Notes under the pieces: generated by a model
Database searches by the model: none
The model's input: only the letters and a program-made list of their open reading frames with translations
Told to the model about the DNA's origin: nothing
DNA from: a bacterium
GTDB lineage: Bacteria; Cyanobacteriota; Vampirovibrionia; Gastranaerophilales; Gastranaerophilaceae
Length of the DNA stretch: 48,027 bases
NCBI GenBank assembly: GCA_017467605.1
Contig: JAFUSQ010000002.1
Span: 1-48,027, forward strand
Direction of reading: 5' to 3'
Shown: positions 1 through 10,235 of the stretch, one piece after another
Numbering within the stretch: the first letter of the stretch is position 1
Layout of the letters: every line of letters begins with the position of its first letter
Translations under genes and position numbers: made by a program

Positions 1-1
1 A

Positions 2-2923
2 TTCTTTAAAACAGGTACTAACAATGACTTAAACTTGATGAATGTTCAAAATAAACTGCAGCAGGTTCAGTCAATGCTTCCGCAAGAGGTTATACAACAG
101 GGGATTACGGCGGAAAATCAAGTTAGCGGTATTGGTGCAATAATACTTAATTTGTCATCTGAAAACGATTCTTGGAATCAATTGGATTTAACCAATTATG
201 CAAATATATATCTGAAAGATGCAATAAAAAGAATAAACGGTGTTGGTGCAGTTAATGTATTCGGTGCTGATGATTACAGTATGAGAATTTGGCTCGATCC
301 TGCAAAACTTGCAAGTTATAAGGTAACGGTATCTGAAATTCAAAACGCAGTAAGAAATCAAAATGCTCAAATTTCAACAGGTGCATTAGGTGATGAACCG
401 TCTTTATCAAAACCGAGTTTAAAATTAACTTTGCTTACAAAAGGCAGATTATCATCAGTTGAGGAATTTGAAAATATCGTAGTCCGTTCAAATCCAAACG
501 GTTCAAAAATTAAGTTAAAAGATTTAGCAAGAGTTGAATTGGGTGCAAAATCTTATTCGAAATTTGGTTTAATTGATGGAAAGCCGGGAGCATTAATTCA
601 GGTTATGCCTTTACCGGGAGCAAATACCGTCGATATTGTTAAAAATGTCCATAAAGAAATGGATAAATTATCCAAGACACTTCCTGATTCTTTAAAAATA
701 GATACAATGATGGATAGTGCCATATTTATTACAGAATCAATGAATGAAGTAGAATTTACAATACTTTTGACTTCATTAATCGTAATTTTAATTATATTTG
801 TATTTTTAGGTGATTTTAAAGCTACATTAATTCCTTGTGTTACTATTCCTGTTTCTTTAGTCGGAACATTTATTGCATTAAAAATGCTCGGTATGTCATT
901 AAATCTGTTAACATTGTTTGCACTTGTTCTTGCTGTTGCAGTTGTTGTTGATGATGCGATAGTAGTTATAGAAAATGTTAAACGGCACATGGAAGACGGT
1001 AAATCAGCCACAGAAGCAACTCAAATAACTATGAAAGAAGTTGGCGGCTCATTAATTGCAATGGCATCTGTTTTAATGGCAGTATTTGTTCCTATGTGTT
1101 TTATGAGCGGTTTATCAGGAACTATGTATAAACAATTTGCGGTTTGTATTGCAGTGTCAATAGCAATATCAGCAATTTGTGCCCTGTCTCTTTCTCCTGC
1201 AATGTGTTCTATTTTGCTTAAAAAAACAAAACGAACAAAAGAAATTACAAACGAATATATAAAAATAATTTTGTCATATATCAATAAAGGGCTGGATTAT
1301 TTTAACAAATACTTTGATATATTGACAAAATATTATATGGAAATGGTTAAAAAATTCGTTTTTGATAAAAAATTAACCGTTATTACATATATTTCTATTA
1401 TGATTTTAATGCTTGGTCTGTTTAAAATAATTCCTACAGGATTTATTCCTGATGAGGATCAGGGGTATTTGATAAGTGCTGTAACACTTCCTGACGGTGC
1501 TTCTTTGAATAGAACCGAAGATGTGATGATTAAATTTACCAAAGCAATTGAAGATATTGAAGGTATAGAAAAAGAAAAAATAATTGCTTTTGGCGGTATG
1601 GGGCCCTCAAATCAGGGATTTGTAGTAATAAATCTCAAAGAATGGGGTGATAGAAAGGTTAGTATATTAGGTAAAATTGTCAGATTTATACAGGGAAAAC
1701 AGACAGATTTATCTCATAACGGCATTTTATCGGAAATATATAAAAGAACTGCTGACATAAATGAAGCATCAATTATTACTTTTTCCCCTCCGGCAATTGA
1801 TGGTTTAAGTATGTCGGGAGGTTTTGAATATCAATTACTTTCGCTAAATAATGCTAAAGTTCAGGATTTGTCCGCTTTTGCAAATGATTTTATACAACAA
1901 GCTAATGCTGATTCAAATTTGGCAAATGTTTATACTCAATTTCAGGCAAATGTACCTCAGTATATTTTGAATATAGATTATGAAAAGGCTCTTGCTCAAG
2001 ATGTTGATATAGCAGAATTACATAACACTCTTGCTTCAACACTTTCATATTCTTACATAAATGACTTTAATAAAATCGGAAGAATTTTTAGGGTATTTAT
2101 GCAAGCTGAAGGTAATTACAGAGATAAAATTGAAGATTTACAAAGAATATATGTATTGAATACTCAAGGAAAACCCGTTCCCATATCAACAATGATAACG
2201 GCAAAACAAATTACAGGTGCGGTATCGATAACAAGATTTAATCAATTCCGATCTGTTCAAATTATGGGTACTCAAGCAAACGGCAAAACATCAGGTGATG
2301 CTATGAATGCTATGGAAAAATTATCAAGCAAACTTTTACCAAATGATTATACTTTTGCTTGGTCGGGAACTTCTCTGCAAGAAAAAGAATCAGCAGGACA
2401 AACAGGTATAGTTGTCGGCTTTGCATTGTTATTTGTATATTTATTCCTTGTTGCATTATATGAAAGCTATATGATACCTGTTGCAGTACTTTTAATATCT
2501 CCCGTCGCTATTGTCGGAGCACTTATCTTCCAATTAATGATGGGACAGGCACTTGATTTGTATTCTCAAGTCGGATTAATTACTTTAATCGGTTTAGCTG
2601 CAAAACAATCTATTTTGATTGTAGAATTTGCAAAAGAAGAACATGAAAAAAATGGTTTGACAATTTATGATGCTGCAATTAAGTCAGCATTACTTAGATT
2701 TAGGGCAATTATGATGACTGAAGCTGCATTTATTTTGGGTATTTTACCTTTATTATTCGCATCTGGTGCCGGTGCAAACAGCCGAATTTCTGTAGGTTCT
2801 ACGGTAATTGGCGGTATGATAGTTGCCGCTACTTTAGGTACGGTTTTGACTCCGGCATTTTATGTGATAGTACAAGAATTTGTTGATAAACATTTTAATA
2901 ATAGGAAAGACGAAGAAGAATGA
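2..2923 (+). CDS. RND (HAE1/AcrB-like) multidrug efflux inner-membrane transporter, 5' partial
   Basis: Proton-driven pump subunit that moves drugs or amphiphiles from the inner membrane/periplasm to an outer-membrane channel. The frame is open from base 2 with no start before it; the first visible residues FKTGTNND match the FxxGT stretch near residue 90 of AcrB, so roughly 90 N-terminal residues lie outside the window and 973 are visible. The family's proton-relay residues are present: the TM4 Asp pair in [13 protein letters not shown] (codons 950-955) and the TM10 Lys in [15 protein letters not shown] (codon 2603). Two hydrophobic blocks flank two large periplasmic loops, as usual. The stop overlaps the next ATG by four bases (ATGA), so it is translationally coupled to the TolC-like gene. 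The membrane-fusion subunit is not seen and is probably upstream. Substrate unknown. Confidence 0.95.
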   Translation, partial: FFKTGTNNDLNLMNVQNKLQQVQSMLPQEVIQQGITAENQVSGIGAIILNLSSENDSWNQLDLTNYANIYLKDAIKRINGVGAVNVFGADDYSMRIWLDPAKLASYKVTVSEIQNAVRNQNAQISTGALGDEPSLSKPSLKLTLLTKGRLSSVEEFENIVVRSNPNGSKIKLKDLARVELGAKSYSKFGLIDGKPGALIQVMPLPGANTVDIVKNVHKEMDKLSKTLPDSLKIDTMMDSAIFITESMNEVEFTILLTSLIVILIIFVFLGDFKATLIPCVTIPVSLVGTFIALKMLGMSLNLLTLFALVLAVAVVVDDAIVVIENVKRHMEDGKSATEATQITMKEVGGSLIAMASVLMAVFVPMCFMSGLSGTMYKQFAVCIAVSIAISAICALSLSPAMCSILLKKTKRTKEITNEYIKIILSYINKGLDYFNKYFDILTKYYMEMVKKFVFDKKLTVITYISIMILMLGLFKIIPTGFIPDEDQGYLISAVTLPDGASLNRTEDVMIKFTKAIEDIEGIEKEKIIAFGGMGPSNQGFVVINLKEWGDRKVSILGKIVRFIQGKQTDLSHNGILSEIYKRTADINEASIITFSPPAIDGLSMSGGFEYQLLSLNNAKVQDLSAFANDFIQQANADSNLANVYTQFQANVPQYILNIDYEKALAQDVDIAELHNTLASTLSYSYINDFNKIGRIFRVFMQAEGNYRDKIEDLQRIYVLNTQGKPVPISTMITAKQITGAVSITRFNQFRSVQIMGTQANGKTSGDAMNAMEKLSSKLLPNDYTFAWSGTSLQEKESAGQTGIVVGFALLFVYLFLVALYESYMIPVAVLLISPVAIVGALIFQLMMGQALDLYSQVGLITLIGLAAKQSILIVEFAKEEHEKNGLTIYDAAIKSALLRFRAIMMTEAAFILGILPLLFASGAGANSRISVGSTVIGGMIVAATLGTVLTPAFYVIVQEFVDKHFNNRKDEEE

Positions 2924-4365
2924 AAAGATTTTATATAAATTTATCAATTGCAATATTAATAACAACTATAGTAGGAATAAATTCTGATACAACACAGGCT
3001 TTCGGATTTAAGCACAAGAAGAATTCGCAAGCGATAGCTGTTTCAAAAAATCACAAAAAGGATTATAATATTGAGGATAGGGCAAAATACACAAATGATA
3101 TACATTCTGTATTTTCATTAGATGATTGTATCAAAATTGCAATAGAATATAATCCTTCAATACAGGCTTCTTTTTATAATCAAGATGCATATAAATCAAG
3201 AATAGGACAAGCTTGGGCTAATTATTTCCCATCTATTAATGCAGGAGTTGAACTTTCGAGAACAGGAAACCGTTACAATAAAGAAATTCCTCCATATTAC
3301 AAAAGAAGTATTTATAATACATCAGGTTATGTGCCTAACATTTCCGCGAATATGCTGCTATTTGATTTTGGTAAAACAAAAGCCGTTGCAGATATGGCAA
3401 AACGACAATATGAAGGTGCTCAAGAAAATACAAAAGAAAATATTAATATAATAATTTATGATATAAAAGCGACTTACTATAATATTTTGTTTGCACAAGC
3501 ACAAGTACAAGTTTATCAAGATACCGTTAAAGATTATGAACTGCAGTTAAGTCAAGCAAAAGGATTTTATGAATATGGTAAAAAACCAAAACTTGATATT
3601 GTAACAGCAGAATATAATCTTGGAAAAGCAAAATTAAATCTTGTAAAAGCAGAAGATATTTTGAAAGTTGCTAAAATCAGGCTCTCCAAAATTATGGGTA
3701 TTCCCGAATATATAAATTACGAACTTTCAGATGAGATGTCTCTAAATAAATTCGGTATAGATTCTGATGAAGCTATTAAACTTGCATTTGAATTAAGACC
3801 TGAATTAATATCAGCCCAAAAAGAAATGGAAGCGGCTAAGATGAACCTTAGAGCAGAAAAAAGAAATTTTACTCCTAATATCGGGATATTTGGAAGTTAC
3901 GGAAACAATTTGGGTAGTGAATATGATGTTCAAACCGGACAATTTGGAGTAGGTCTAAATTATAACGGGTTGAATATACTAAGGATAAAAAAACAAGTTG
4001 ATGAAGCTCGTTCAACATATAATATGACAAAGGCTCGATATCAAGAGGTAAAAGACACAGTATATTTTAATGTAAAAAAATGTTATACCGAACTGCAAAC
4101 TGCAGCCGAAGCAATTGTAATGGCAAAACTTGCGTTGGACCAAGCAAAAGAACAGTACAGACAAGTTACAGGTCGTTATAAAGCCGGCGTTGGTGATGCC
4201 ATTGAACTTAAAGATGGTGAAAATACATATTTGAATGCTCGTTTGGATTTTTATAATGCGGTATTGAATTACAATGTTACCGCTGCAAATTTAGAACAGG
4301 AAATAGGTATTCCTCTTAAACAAGCAGAAGAAAAAGTTATTGATATAACACAAGAAGATTTGTAA
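2920..4365 (+). CDS. TolC-family outer membrane efflux protein
   Basis: Outer-membrane channel partner of the preceding RND pump. The 481-residue product begins with a Sec-type signal (KRF, hydrophobic stretch, cut probably after TTQA around residue 27) and contains two outer-membrane-efflux repeats, about residues 65-260 and 280-470. Both have the long amphipathic helices and the [14 protein letters not shown]-type opening typical of the family. No lipobox Cys follows the signal, so it resembles TolC more than lipidated OprM. The four-base overlap with the pump gene supports one operon. The next gene is convergent, nine bases away. Confidence 0.93.
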   Translation: MKRFYINLSIAILITTIVGINSDTTQAFGFKHKKNSQAIAVSKNHKKDYNIEDRAKYTNDIHSVFSLDDCIKIAIEYNPSIQASFYNQDAYKSRIGQAWANYFPSINAGVELSRTGNRYNKEIPPYYKRSIYNTSGYVPNISANMLLFDFGKTKAVADMAKRQYEGAQENTKENINIIIYDIKATYYNILFAQAQVQVYQDTVKDYELQLSQAKGFYEYGKKPKLDIVTAEYNLGKAKLNLVKAEDILKVAKIRLSKIMGIPEYINYELSDEMSLNKFGIDSDEAIKLAFELRPELISAQKEMEAAKMNLRAEKRNFTPNIGIFGSYGNNLGSEYDVQTGQFGVGLNYNGLNILRIKKQVDEARSTYNMTKARYQEVKDTVYFNVKKCYTELQTAAEAIVMAKLALDQAKEQYRQVTGRYKAGVGDAIELKDGENTYLNARLDFYNAVLNYNVTAANLEQEIGIPLKQAEEKVIDITQEDL

Positions 4366-4374
4366 GTTTTAAAT

Positions 4375-5565
4375 TTAACAGATCATTTTTATAGCTTCTT
4401 TAGGGCAAACATGCGAACATAAAGAACAACCGACACATTTTGTCTTATCAAGACAAATGGAAGTTTTATTATCATTTACCCCTAGTGCTTGATGTTCTGA
4501 TTCAGAACAAATCTTGATACATTTCCCGCATTTTACACAAACTTCTTTATTTATCTCAGGGTGCAAATGATATTCTTTATTTAATTTTTCGTGCGTTGTA
4601 ATTTTGGATATTGCGATATTTTTCAGTTCAGAAATATCATTCATTCCCTTTTCTTCTAAATAATTCAATAAACCTGATTTGAGTCCGTTAATTATACCGT
4701 ATCCGTTTATCATTACTTCTGTACAGATTTGAACGGCATCTGATCCTAACGCAATATATTGTGCGGCATCTTGCCAATTTGTAATTCCACCCATACCTAA
4801 AATAGGCAAATCAGAACATTGTCTTAATTGAGCAACACACTTAAATCCTATCGGTTTTACAATTTCACCTGAACAACCGCCATAAGTAGATAGTCCGTCA
4901 ATATTCAAATTAGGTTCTAATGTATCAAGATTTATCCCCATAAATCCCTGAACCGTATTTATTGCAGCAAATCCGTCAGCGTTAGCACGTTCAACAGCTT
5001 TTGCGATTTTTGTTATATCAGTTACATTCGGGGTAAGTTTTACAAAAACAGGTTTTGTTGCTACATCTTTTACCCAGCCTGTAATAAGTGTTGAAATTTC
5101 TGTTGTTGTGCCTATAGCCATTCCGATACCTTTTTCAGGCATACCATGTGGACAAGAGAAATTTAATTCATAAGCATCAACTGGCGTTTCATTTAATCTT
5201 AATACAAGTTCATGCCAAGCCTTTCTATCCACAGGGGACATTATACTTGCAATAATAACCTTTGTAGGATGTTTTTCTTTTAAGTATTTAATTCCGTCAA
5301 CCCAATATTGAACAGATTTATGACTCAACAATTCAATATTTTGAAGTCCGATAACTTTGCCATTTTCTTTCATAATCGCATAACGAGGACTTGCTTCGGT
5401 CATTTCCAAATCGTCAGGAGTTATTGTTTTTAAAACAGCTCCTCCCCAACCCATTTCAAACGCTTTATCAATGCTTTCAACGAGTGCCGTAGGTGGTGCT
5501 GAAGCAAGTAAAAACGGGTTTTCAAATTCTATACCTAATACTGAGGTTTTTAATATTTGCAGCAT
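4375..5565 (-). CDS. preA: PreA-like dihydropyrimidine dehydrogenase subunit with ferredoxin domain
   Basis: Predicted flavoenzyme of pyrimidine reduction/catabolism: in E. coli, PreA with PreT interconverts uracil or thymine and the 5,6-dihydro forms using NADH. Residues 1-330 form a dihydroorotate-dehydrogenase-like FMN barrel. NFSCPHGM places the expected catalytic Cys at residue 138, in the same context as the active-site loop of mammalian DPD. Residues 335-396 carry two 4Fe-4S motifs (CVKCGKCIKIC and CVGCSLCSHVCP). Length 396 against about 411 in E. coli PreA. The usual FAD/NADH partner PreT is not next to it; the neighbours are a convergent TolC gene and a CstA gene upstream on the same strand. 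DHODH (PyrD) is less likely because of the ferredoxin tail and the Cys loop. Confidence 0.88.
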   Translation of the reverse strand: MLQILKTSVLGIEFENPFLLASAPPTALVESIDKAFEMGWGGAVLKTITPDDLEMTEASPRYAIMKENGKVIGLQNIELLSHKSVQYWVDGIKYLKEKHPTKVIIASIMSPVDRKAWHELVLRLNETPVDAYELNFSCPHGMPEKGIGMAIGTTTEISTLITGWVKDVATKPVFVKLTPNVTDITKIAKAVERANADGFAAINTVQGFMGINLDTLEPNLNIDGLSTYGGCSGEIVKPIGFKCVAQLRQCSDLPILGMGGITNWQDAAQYIALGSDAVQICTEVMINGYGIINGLKSGLLNYLEEKGMNDISELKNIAISKITTHEKLNKEYHLHPEINKEVCVKCGKCIKICSESEHQALGVNDNKTSICLDKTKCVGCSLCSHVCPKEAIKMIC

Positions 5566-5607
5566 ATACTTAATCCTTAAATTTATCGAGTATTTTAACC
5601 TAGTATT

Positions 5608-5616
5608 ATTATAGCA
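5608..5616 (-). promoter_or_regulatory. Extended -10 promoter element of preA
   Basis: Read on the minus strand this is TGCTATAAT, a perfect extended -10 (TGnTATAAT), about 43 bases before the preA start. No good -35 is visible, which is usual for extended -10 promoters. It suggests preA has its own transcript rather than depending on cstA upstream. Confidence 0.5.
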
Positions 5617-5652
5617 CAGAGTTAATTGTGAATAAGAATGGAATGATATAAA

Positions 5653-7110
5653 TTAAGTATTACTATTTTTAATATTTTTTATTAAAAGGAATAGTACAAT
5701 AAATGTCAGAAGCAGACCAATAATTTCTGCATATTTTAGCGGGAAATTAAAACCTATTTTTTCACTAAATATAAATGACATTGTTATAAATACATAAAAT
5801 AGTGCAGGCAATAATGCAACAAAATAATTTTTCTTTGCCCTTGCTAAAAATACAGTTGCACAACATAATGTTGGAATTGCGATTAATTGATTGAAAAATG
5901 TGAAGTATCGCCAGATTAAAGAAAAGCTGTTTGCATTCGTTTTTGCCCAAACAAGTATGGCTAAGACGCATATAACAATAGGAATAACTATTAAAAGTCT
6001 TTTCAAGATACTTTTTTGTTCAAGATTTAAAGCTTCGGCTATTGTAATTCTTAAACCCCTTAAAGCGGTATCTCCTGAGGTTATCGGAAGAATAATAATT
6101 GCGATTGTTACTAAAAATGCTAAATTTAGCGGAACAAATTTGTTTGCAATAATATTCACGACATTAACCGTTCCGACAATGTTTTGAGGTACAAGATTGG
6201 TGCTGTATATATCCATAGCGGCTGCCGCCCATATAATTGCAATTAATGATTCTAAACACATCATTCCGTAGAAAATTCTTCTTCCGTCTTGTTCTTTATC
6301 GACAGTTCTTGAAATTATTGTTGCCTGAGTTGAATGAAAGCCTGAGAGTAATCCGCAGCTTACAGTCATAAAAAACATTGGTATTAGGGGTAATTTATTT
6401 GGGTGTATGTTAATGTTTGTCAGGTTTAAGTTCTGCAGGTTTACTCCGTTTATCATAAACCCTGCAAGGACAAAACCCGTACCGATAATTAACATCAAGC
6501 CTAATACAGGATAAAATTTCCCGATAATTTTATCAATAGGAAACAAAGTTGCCATTACAAAATATGAAAGGATTACAATATATGTTCCAAGGACTTTCGG
6601 ATCAGTAATTACAAAATCCTTAACCCCCAAAAATCTTTCTGCAAAAAGATCTCCTGCGGTATAAACAAAAACAGTTGCAAGTAATAACAACATTATGGCA
6701 ACAATAACCATAAAAATTTTAAATGCATTTTTACCCAGATATTTATGAATTAGTCCGGTAATTTGTGCTCCGCGATTTCTGACAGAAAGCATTCCAGCAA
6801 AATAATCGTGAACCCCGCCTGCAAAAATACAACCAAGAGGAATTAAAATAAACGCAATCGGTCCGAATAAAATTCCCTGAATTGCGCCGATAATAGGTCC
6901 CATACCCGCAATATTCAAAAGATGAATAAGAGCATTTCTGTTTTTTGACATCGGAACATAATCCACACCGTCTTGATATTTGTGTGCAGGAGTCGGTATA
7001 TCTTCAGGAACAAAAGTCCTTTCTATGTATCTTGAGTAAAAAATATAACCCAAGATTAATATTATTATACCTAAAATAAAAGTAATCATACTTACATTAT
7101 AAAAGGACAT
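5653..7110 (-). CDS. cstA: CstA-family carbon starvation protein / transporter
   Basis: Multi-spanning inner-membrane protein of the CstA/BtsT family, whose characterised members import pyruvate or peptides during nutrient limitation. The family signature is clear in the first third (NIAGMGPIIGAIQG, then FAGGVHDYFAGMLSVRNRG). The rest is a run of about a dozen hydrophobic helices. At 485 residues it is one of the short CstA forms, much shorter than the roughly 700-residue E. coli CstA, because the C-terminal part is absent. No two-component sensor of the Bts type is next to it. The substrate cannot be told from sequence. Confidence 0.9.
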   Translation of the reverse strand: MSFYNVSMITFILGIIILILGYIFYSRYIERTFVPEDIPTPAHKYQDGVDYVPMSKNRNALIHLLNIAGMGPIIGAIQGILFGPIAFILIPLGCIFAGGVHDYFAGMLSVRNRGAQITGLIHKYLGKNAFKIFMVIVAIMLLLLATVFVYTAGDLFAERFLGVKDFVITDPKVLGTYIVILSYFVMATLFPIDKIIGKFYPVLGLMLIIGTGFVLAGFMINGVNLQNLNLTNINIHPNKLPLIPMFFMTVSCGLLSGFHSTQATIISRTVDKEQDGRRIFYGMMCLESLIAIIWAAAAMDIYSTNLVPQNIVGTVNVVNIIANKFVPLNLAFLVTIAIIILPITSGDTALRGLRITIAEALNLEQKSILKRLLIVIPIVICVLAILVWAKTNANSFSLIWRYFTFFNQLIAIPTLCCATVFLARAKKNYFVALLPALFYVFITMSFIFSEKIGFNFPLKYAEIIGLLLTFIVLFLLIKNIKNSNT

Positions 7111-7204
7111 TTACTTTATGCAAAATTTTTACATATTTGATATTTTAGTTAAAAATTGTTATTTTATAATCAAAATTTTATTTAAGTTTTGAGGAGCTAA
7201 AGAT

Positions 7205-7618
7205 ATGGCAAAATTAATGAAATCAATATTTGTTCTATTTGTAATGATTTTATGTGTAACAAATATATCATATTCAGCACAAAAAGAAGTATTGTTAAAG
7301 ACAACTTCTACTTGGGATAGTGCAGAGTATAAAAAATTAAACATTAAAAATCCTGAAGCTACAGTATTGAGAATTATAATAAATGTCAATGAAGAATTAC
7401 CTATGCATAAGCATGATTTAGTTAATATTGCTTATGTTAAAAAGGGTACTTTAACAGTTGTCACAGATGATAATAAAGAAATAACACTCCGTGAAGGTGA
7501 AGTTTTACCTGAGTTAGTAGGTAAATATCATTACGGCAAAAATACAGGTAATGAGCCTGTTGAGCTTATTGTTTTTTATCTTGGGCAAAAAGGAACACCG
7601 TTATCTGTTAACAAATAA
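7205..7618 (+). CDS. Secreted cupin-domain protein
   Basis: A 137-residue protein with an N-terminal signal (hydrophobic residues 6-19, cut probably after SYS or SYSA near residue 24) followed by one cupin beta-barrel. Metal-ligand candidates are H68 and H70 in MHKH and H109 in KYHYG, as in mononuclear cupins. EVLLKTTSTW followed by the barrel resembles small periplasmic cupins of unknown role. A ribosome-binding site (GAGGAG) lies nine bases before the ATG. It is monocistronic, divergent from cstA. Enzymatic or binding role not known. Confidence 0.78.
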   Translation: MAKLMKSIFVLFVMILCVTNISYSAQKEVLLKTTSTWDSAEYKKLNIKNPEATVLRIIINVNEELPMHKHDLVNIAYVKKGTLTVVTDDNKEITLREGEVLPELVGKYHYGKNTGNEPVELIVFYLGQKGTPLSVNK

Positions 7619-7725
7619 CTGAACAAATAAAGCATTTTTCTATTTATAAACAACAATAATTAACATATAAAATAAATTATATACTTTTCAAATTCAAATT
7701 TTCCAAATAAACCCCATCAGGAATT

Positions 7726-7756
7726 TTGACTGTAAGTTGGAAGTTTGTTGTAAAAT
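7726..7756 (+). promoter_or_regulatory. Promoter of ogt, six bases before the start codon
   Basis: TTGACT (7726-7731) and TAAAAT (7751-7756) are separated by 19 bases, and the -10 ends six bases before the ATG at 7763. No Shine-Dalgarno sequence precedes that ATG. The transcript would start at or next to the A of the start codon, so it is probably leaderless. The 19-base spacer is longer than ideal, so this is the weakest of the three such cases in the window. Confidence 0.45.
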
Positions 7757-7762
7757 TATTAT

Positions 7763-8230
7763 ATGGATATTTCATTTTACAAATCACCAATAGGGAATTT
7801 AGAAATTATTTGTAATAATAACGAATTGATTTCATTAAAAATGGTTGATAAAATTGAATTATCAAATGATGAAACAGGTTTTATAAAAAATATTAAATCT
7901 CAATTAGATGAATATTTCTCCCAAAAAAGAAAAAACTTTGATATCAATATAAATCCTAATGGAACTGAGTTTCAAAAGCGTGTTTGGAGAGAACTTCAAA
8001 ATATTCCGTATGGTAAAACAAAAAGCTACTCCGAAATAGCAAACATTATAGGTCAAAAAAATGCTCAAAGAGCAGTGGGTAATGCTTGTAATAAAAATCC
8101 GATTATGATTATTATTCCCTGTCATAGAGTTATTGCTAAAAACGGAAATGTAAATGGTTTTGCTTATGGCAAAAATGTAAAAGAAAAATTATTGGAATTA
8201 GAGTATTTTCTGTGTAAATATTTAACATAA
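7763..8230 (+). CDS. ogt: Methylated-DNA--protein-cysteine S-methyltransferase
   Basis: Suicide DNA-repair protein that moves the alkyl group from O6-alkylguanine to its own cysteine. The PCHRV active-site motif is at residues 119-123 with acceptor Cys120, and the arginine finger is R103 in QRAVGNA, which flips the base. The 155 residues cover the short N-terminal domain and the conserved C-terminal domain, as in Ogt/MGMT without an Ada regulatory part. No ribosome-binding site precedes the ATG; see the promoter entry. The next gene follows after 16 bases and is probably co-transcribed. Confidence 0.93.
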   Translation: MDISFYKSPIGNLEIICNNNELISLKMVDKIELSNDETGFIKNIKSQLDEYFSQKRKNFDININPNGTEFQKRVWRELQNIPYGKTKSYSEIANIIGQKNAQRAVGNACNKNPIMIIIPCHRVIAKNGNVNGFAYGKNVKEKLLELEYFLCKYLT

Positions 8231-8246
8231 ATGAAAGGAATAAATA

Positions 8247-8918
8247 ATGAAAAAAGTAATTGTCTTAAATGCAGGTCCGAGAAAAAATTTTAATACGGCA
8301 AAAATGTTAAAAGAAGCTCAAAAAGGAGCAGAATCAGTTGGTGCAGAAGTTGAATATTTTAATTTATATGATTATAACTTTTTAGGTTGCCGCAGTTGTT
8401 TTGCCTGTCAAAGAAAAGGAAGTACAACGAATAATGTATGCGCCATAAAAGATGATATAAGACCATTGTTAGAAAAATGTGTGAATGCAAATGCAATAAT
8501 AATTGGTTCTCCTGTTTATTTTTCGTATCCTACAGGGGTTTTTAGAAATTTTGTTGAAAGATTAATGTTTGCTAATCACACTTATATTGTTGATAAAGAA
8601 AAAGGGGGCTGCAAAAGTCAATTAAATAAAACTATTCCTGTTGGCGTTATTTTTACAATGAACTGTCCTGAAGATTTAGCGCATCAAATTAATTATGATG
8701 TTATTTTAGATGAAAATGTTAAATGTTTAAATCATGTTTTAGGATATGCAGAGGGTTTATATTCCTATGACACATATCAGTTTGCAGATTATTCAAAATA
8801 TAACTGCGACCTATTTGACGAAAAACATAAAGCAAAAGTGCGCGACGAACAATTCCCTAAGGATTTGGAAAAGGCATTTGATTTGGGTAAGAGATTGGCT
8901 AATGGAATTGTTAAATAA
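8247..8918 (+). CDS. Flavodoxin-fold NAD(P)H-dependent FMN reductase, iron-sulfur-flavoprotein-like
   Basis: Cytoplasmic flavoprotein of 223 residues. Residues 1-12 (KKVIVLNAGPRK) form the first strand and phosphate loop of the NADPH-dependent FMN reductase family, and GSPVYFSYPTG near residue 93 is the second FMN loop. Cys48, Cys51, Cys54 and Cys65 give CX2CX2CX10C. This resembles the cluster motif of Isf iron-sulfur flavoproteins (CX2CX2C then a fourth Cys after 4-7 residues) with a longer last gap, so a 4Fe-4S centre is possible but not certain. It has a good ribosome-binding site (AAAGGAA) and lies 16 bases after ogt. Probable redox or detoxification role; substrate unknown. Confidence 0.8.
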   Translation: MKKVIVLNAGPRKNFNTAKMLKEAQKGAESVGAEVEYFNLYDYNFLGCRSCFACQRKGSTTNNVCAIKDDIRPLLEKCVNANAIIIGSPVYFSYPTGVFRNFVERLMFANHTYIVDKEKGGCKSQLNKTIPVGVIFTMNCPEDLAHQINYDVILDENVKCLNHVLGYAEGLYSYDTYQFADYSKYNCDLFDEKHKAKVRDEQFPKDLEKAFDLGKRLANGIVK

Positions 8919-8932
8919 AAATACCTTTACTC

Positions 8933-9349
8933 TTACATAGCACCTATTGCACGGAAAATTCCAATCATGCCCTCTGCAGCTATATCGTTTGTAATTTTTC
9001 CATCTTTATTAAAATAGTAAAAATTCATAACACAAACAGAGATTTTTTTGCCTGTTGGCTTAATTCCCATAAATTCGCCATCATGCGTTCCTGTTAAATC
9101 CCACTTTATAGCGGCTTTATCAATATCAGCAACTAAATCCGTAATATGCCATTGTACATCAGAAAATCCTTTTCTCATAAAATGTACAACTGATAAATAA
9201 CCTTTCCCGCCATACAAAGGTTCGGGGCTTGCTGGAGTGTAAAATGCGGCATCAGGTGCAATCAAATCTTGTGCAAGTTTTTCATCAGCCGTATTTATCA
9301 TAGTTTCAAATTTTTTCATTAATTCTTTGTTGCGTTCAATTAAGTCCAT
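8933..9349 (-). CDS. NTF2-like / SnoaL-like ester cyclase-fold protein
   Basis: A 138-residue single-domain protein with the SnoaL-like pattern: an N-terminal helix (NKELMKKFETMI), LIAPDAAFYTP, then FMRKGFSDVQWHITDLVAD and the beta-strand core TGTHDGEFMGIKPTGKKI. Family members include polyketide cyclases and many small enzymes or binding proteins of unknown substrate. It is the last gene of a three-gene minus-strand group, marR-cupin-NTF2, with ribosome-binding site AAAGGA. The MarR repressor upstream probably controls it, which points to response to a small organic compound. Confidence 0.78.
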   Translation of the reverse strand: MDLIERNKELMKKFETMINTADEKLAQDLIAPDAAFYTPASPEPLYGGKGYLSVVHFMRKGFSDVQWHITDLVADIDKAAIKWDLTGTHDGEFMGIKPTGKKISVCVMNFYYFNKDGKITNDIAAEGMIGIFRAIGAM

Positions 9350-9395
9350 AATTTATTCCTTTTCTTATAAAGGAGCAATAATGCCCCCGATAATT

Positions 9396-9770
9396 CTAGC
9401 ACAATTCTGCATCACCCAAACCAAATTGTTCAAGAGAATTCGTCTTTGCTTGAACACAAATATATTCTATATCTGTTTTAGATTCCATTGTTCTTATTGC
9501 TTCCGGAAGAACTTTAACACAAGTTCCTTCTTTAACTTCGATTACTTCATTATCAAGTGTCATTGTACCGCTGCCTTTTAGGAAAATGTAAACTTCTTCG
9601 TTTTGTTTGTGCTTATGGTTAAACGGAAGCTTAATCCCTGCCGGCATTGAGCTGATTGAAATTTCGCAACTTGTTAAGCCTAACAAATCATGCAAAAAGG
9701 CTTTTCCGTTTTCATAGTTTTTTCCTATTTCATTTAAATTCCCGATTTGCGTATTTTTAAAATTTGTCAT
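9396..9770 (-). CDS. Cytoplasmic cupin-domain protein
   Basis: A 124-residue single cupin without signal peptide. The first cupin motif is seen in LPFNHKHKQNEEVYIFLKGSG (H, H, E ligand candidates) and the second region in EVKEGTCVKVLPEAIRTMES. It has a strong ribosome-binding site (AAGGAG) and sits between marR (48 bases upstream) and an NTF2-like gene (46 bases downstream) on the same strand. Small cupins next to MarR repressors are often sensors, isomerases or quercetinase-like enzymes; the specific role cannot be read from the sequence. Confidence 0.8.
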   Translation of the reverse strand: MTNFKNTQIGNLNEIGKNYENGKAFLHDLLGLTSCEISISSMPAGIKLPFNHKHKQNEEVYIFLKGSGTMTLDNEVIEVKEGTCVKVLPEAIRTMESKTDIEYICVQAKTNSLEQFGLGDAELC

Positions 9771-9818
9771 TTCTTTTTCTCCTTTTTAATTTAATATTAT
9801 ACAGTTCATCTAAAATTT

Positions 9819-10229
9819 TTATTCAATAACTTTTTGTAAAATTTGCTCCAATATATTTGCTTCTTCTTGAGATAAATTTTTATATAATTCGTTATTTAAA
9901 TCATTTGATATTTTTTCAAAAATTGGTTTAAAATTTTTCCCTTTTTGAGTCAAAACAAGCAATGTAGAGCGATTATCTTTTTCAGAAGCTTCTCTTTTTA
10001 AATATCCTAATTTTTCAAGTTTATTAATTAAGACTGTTACGGTTGGTTTGGTTCTATGAATTTTTTCTGCGATATCTTTCATTGTCATTTTGTCATTTTG
10101 GTACAGACAAATTAAAATATCTCCATGACTTGGAACAAGTTCTTGTGCACCGTTTTGTTTTAGTGCTTCGATTATAAATCGATTTCCTTTTTCGCTTATT
10201 TTTGATGATAATGATAAAAGTGCTTTCAT
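9819..10229 (-). CDS. MarR-family transcriptional repressor
   Basis: Winged-helix dimeric repressor of 136 residues. The recognition region is MTMKDIAEKIHRTKPTVTVLINKLEKLGYLKR with the wing SEKDNRSTLLVLT, the standard MarR arrangement. N- and C-terminal helices form the dimer interface. It heads the marR-cupin-NTF2 group. Its start codon follows a perfect consensus promoter whose spacer is a 20-base palindrome, so autorepression is very likely. No Shine-Dalgarno is present, and the -10 is six bases from the ATG. The inducing ligand is unknown. Confidence 0.92.
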   Translation of the reverse strand: MKALLSLSSKISEKGNRFIIEALKQNGAQELVPSHGDILICLYQNDKMTMKDIAEKIHRTKPTVTVLINKLEKLGYLKREASEKDNRSTLLVLTQKGKNFKPIFEKISNDLNNELYKNLSQEEANILEQILQKVIE

Positions 10230-10235
10230 AAAATT

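Noticed and set aside
598-1011. 137-codon open frame on the minus strand inside the RND gene, and similar antisense frames at 1021-1284 and 7904-8125
   Set aside because: They lie opposite strongly conserved coding sequence, have no ribosome-binding site, and their translations are low-complexity shadows of the sense codons.
4375-5565. Assignment as dihydroorotate dehydrogenase (PyrD)
   Set aside because: The C-terminal double 4Fe-4S domain and the NFSCPHGM loop fit PreA/DPD rather than PyrD.
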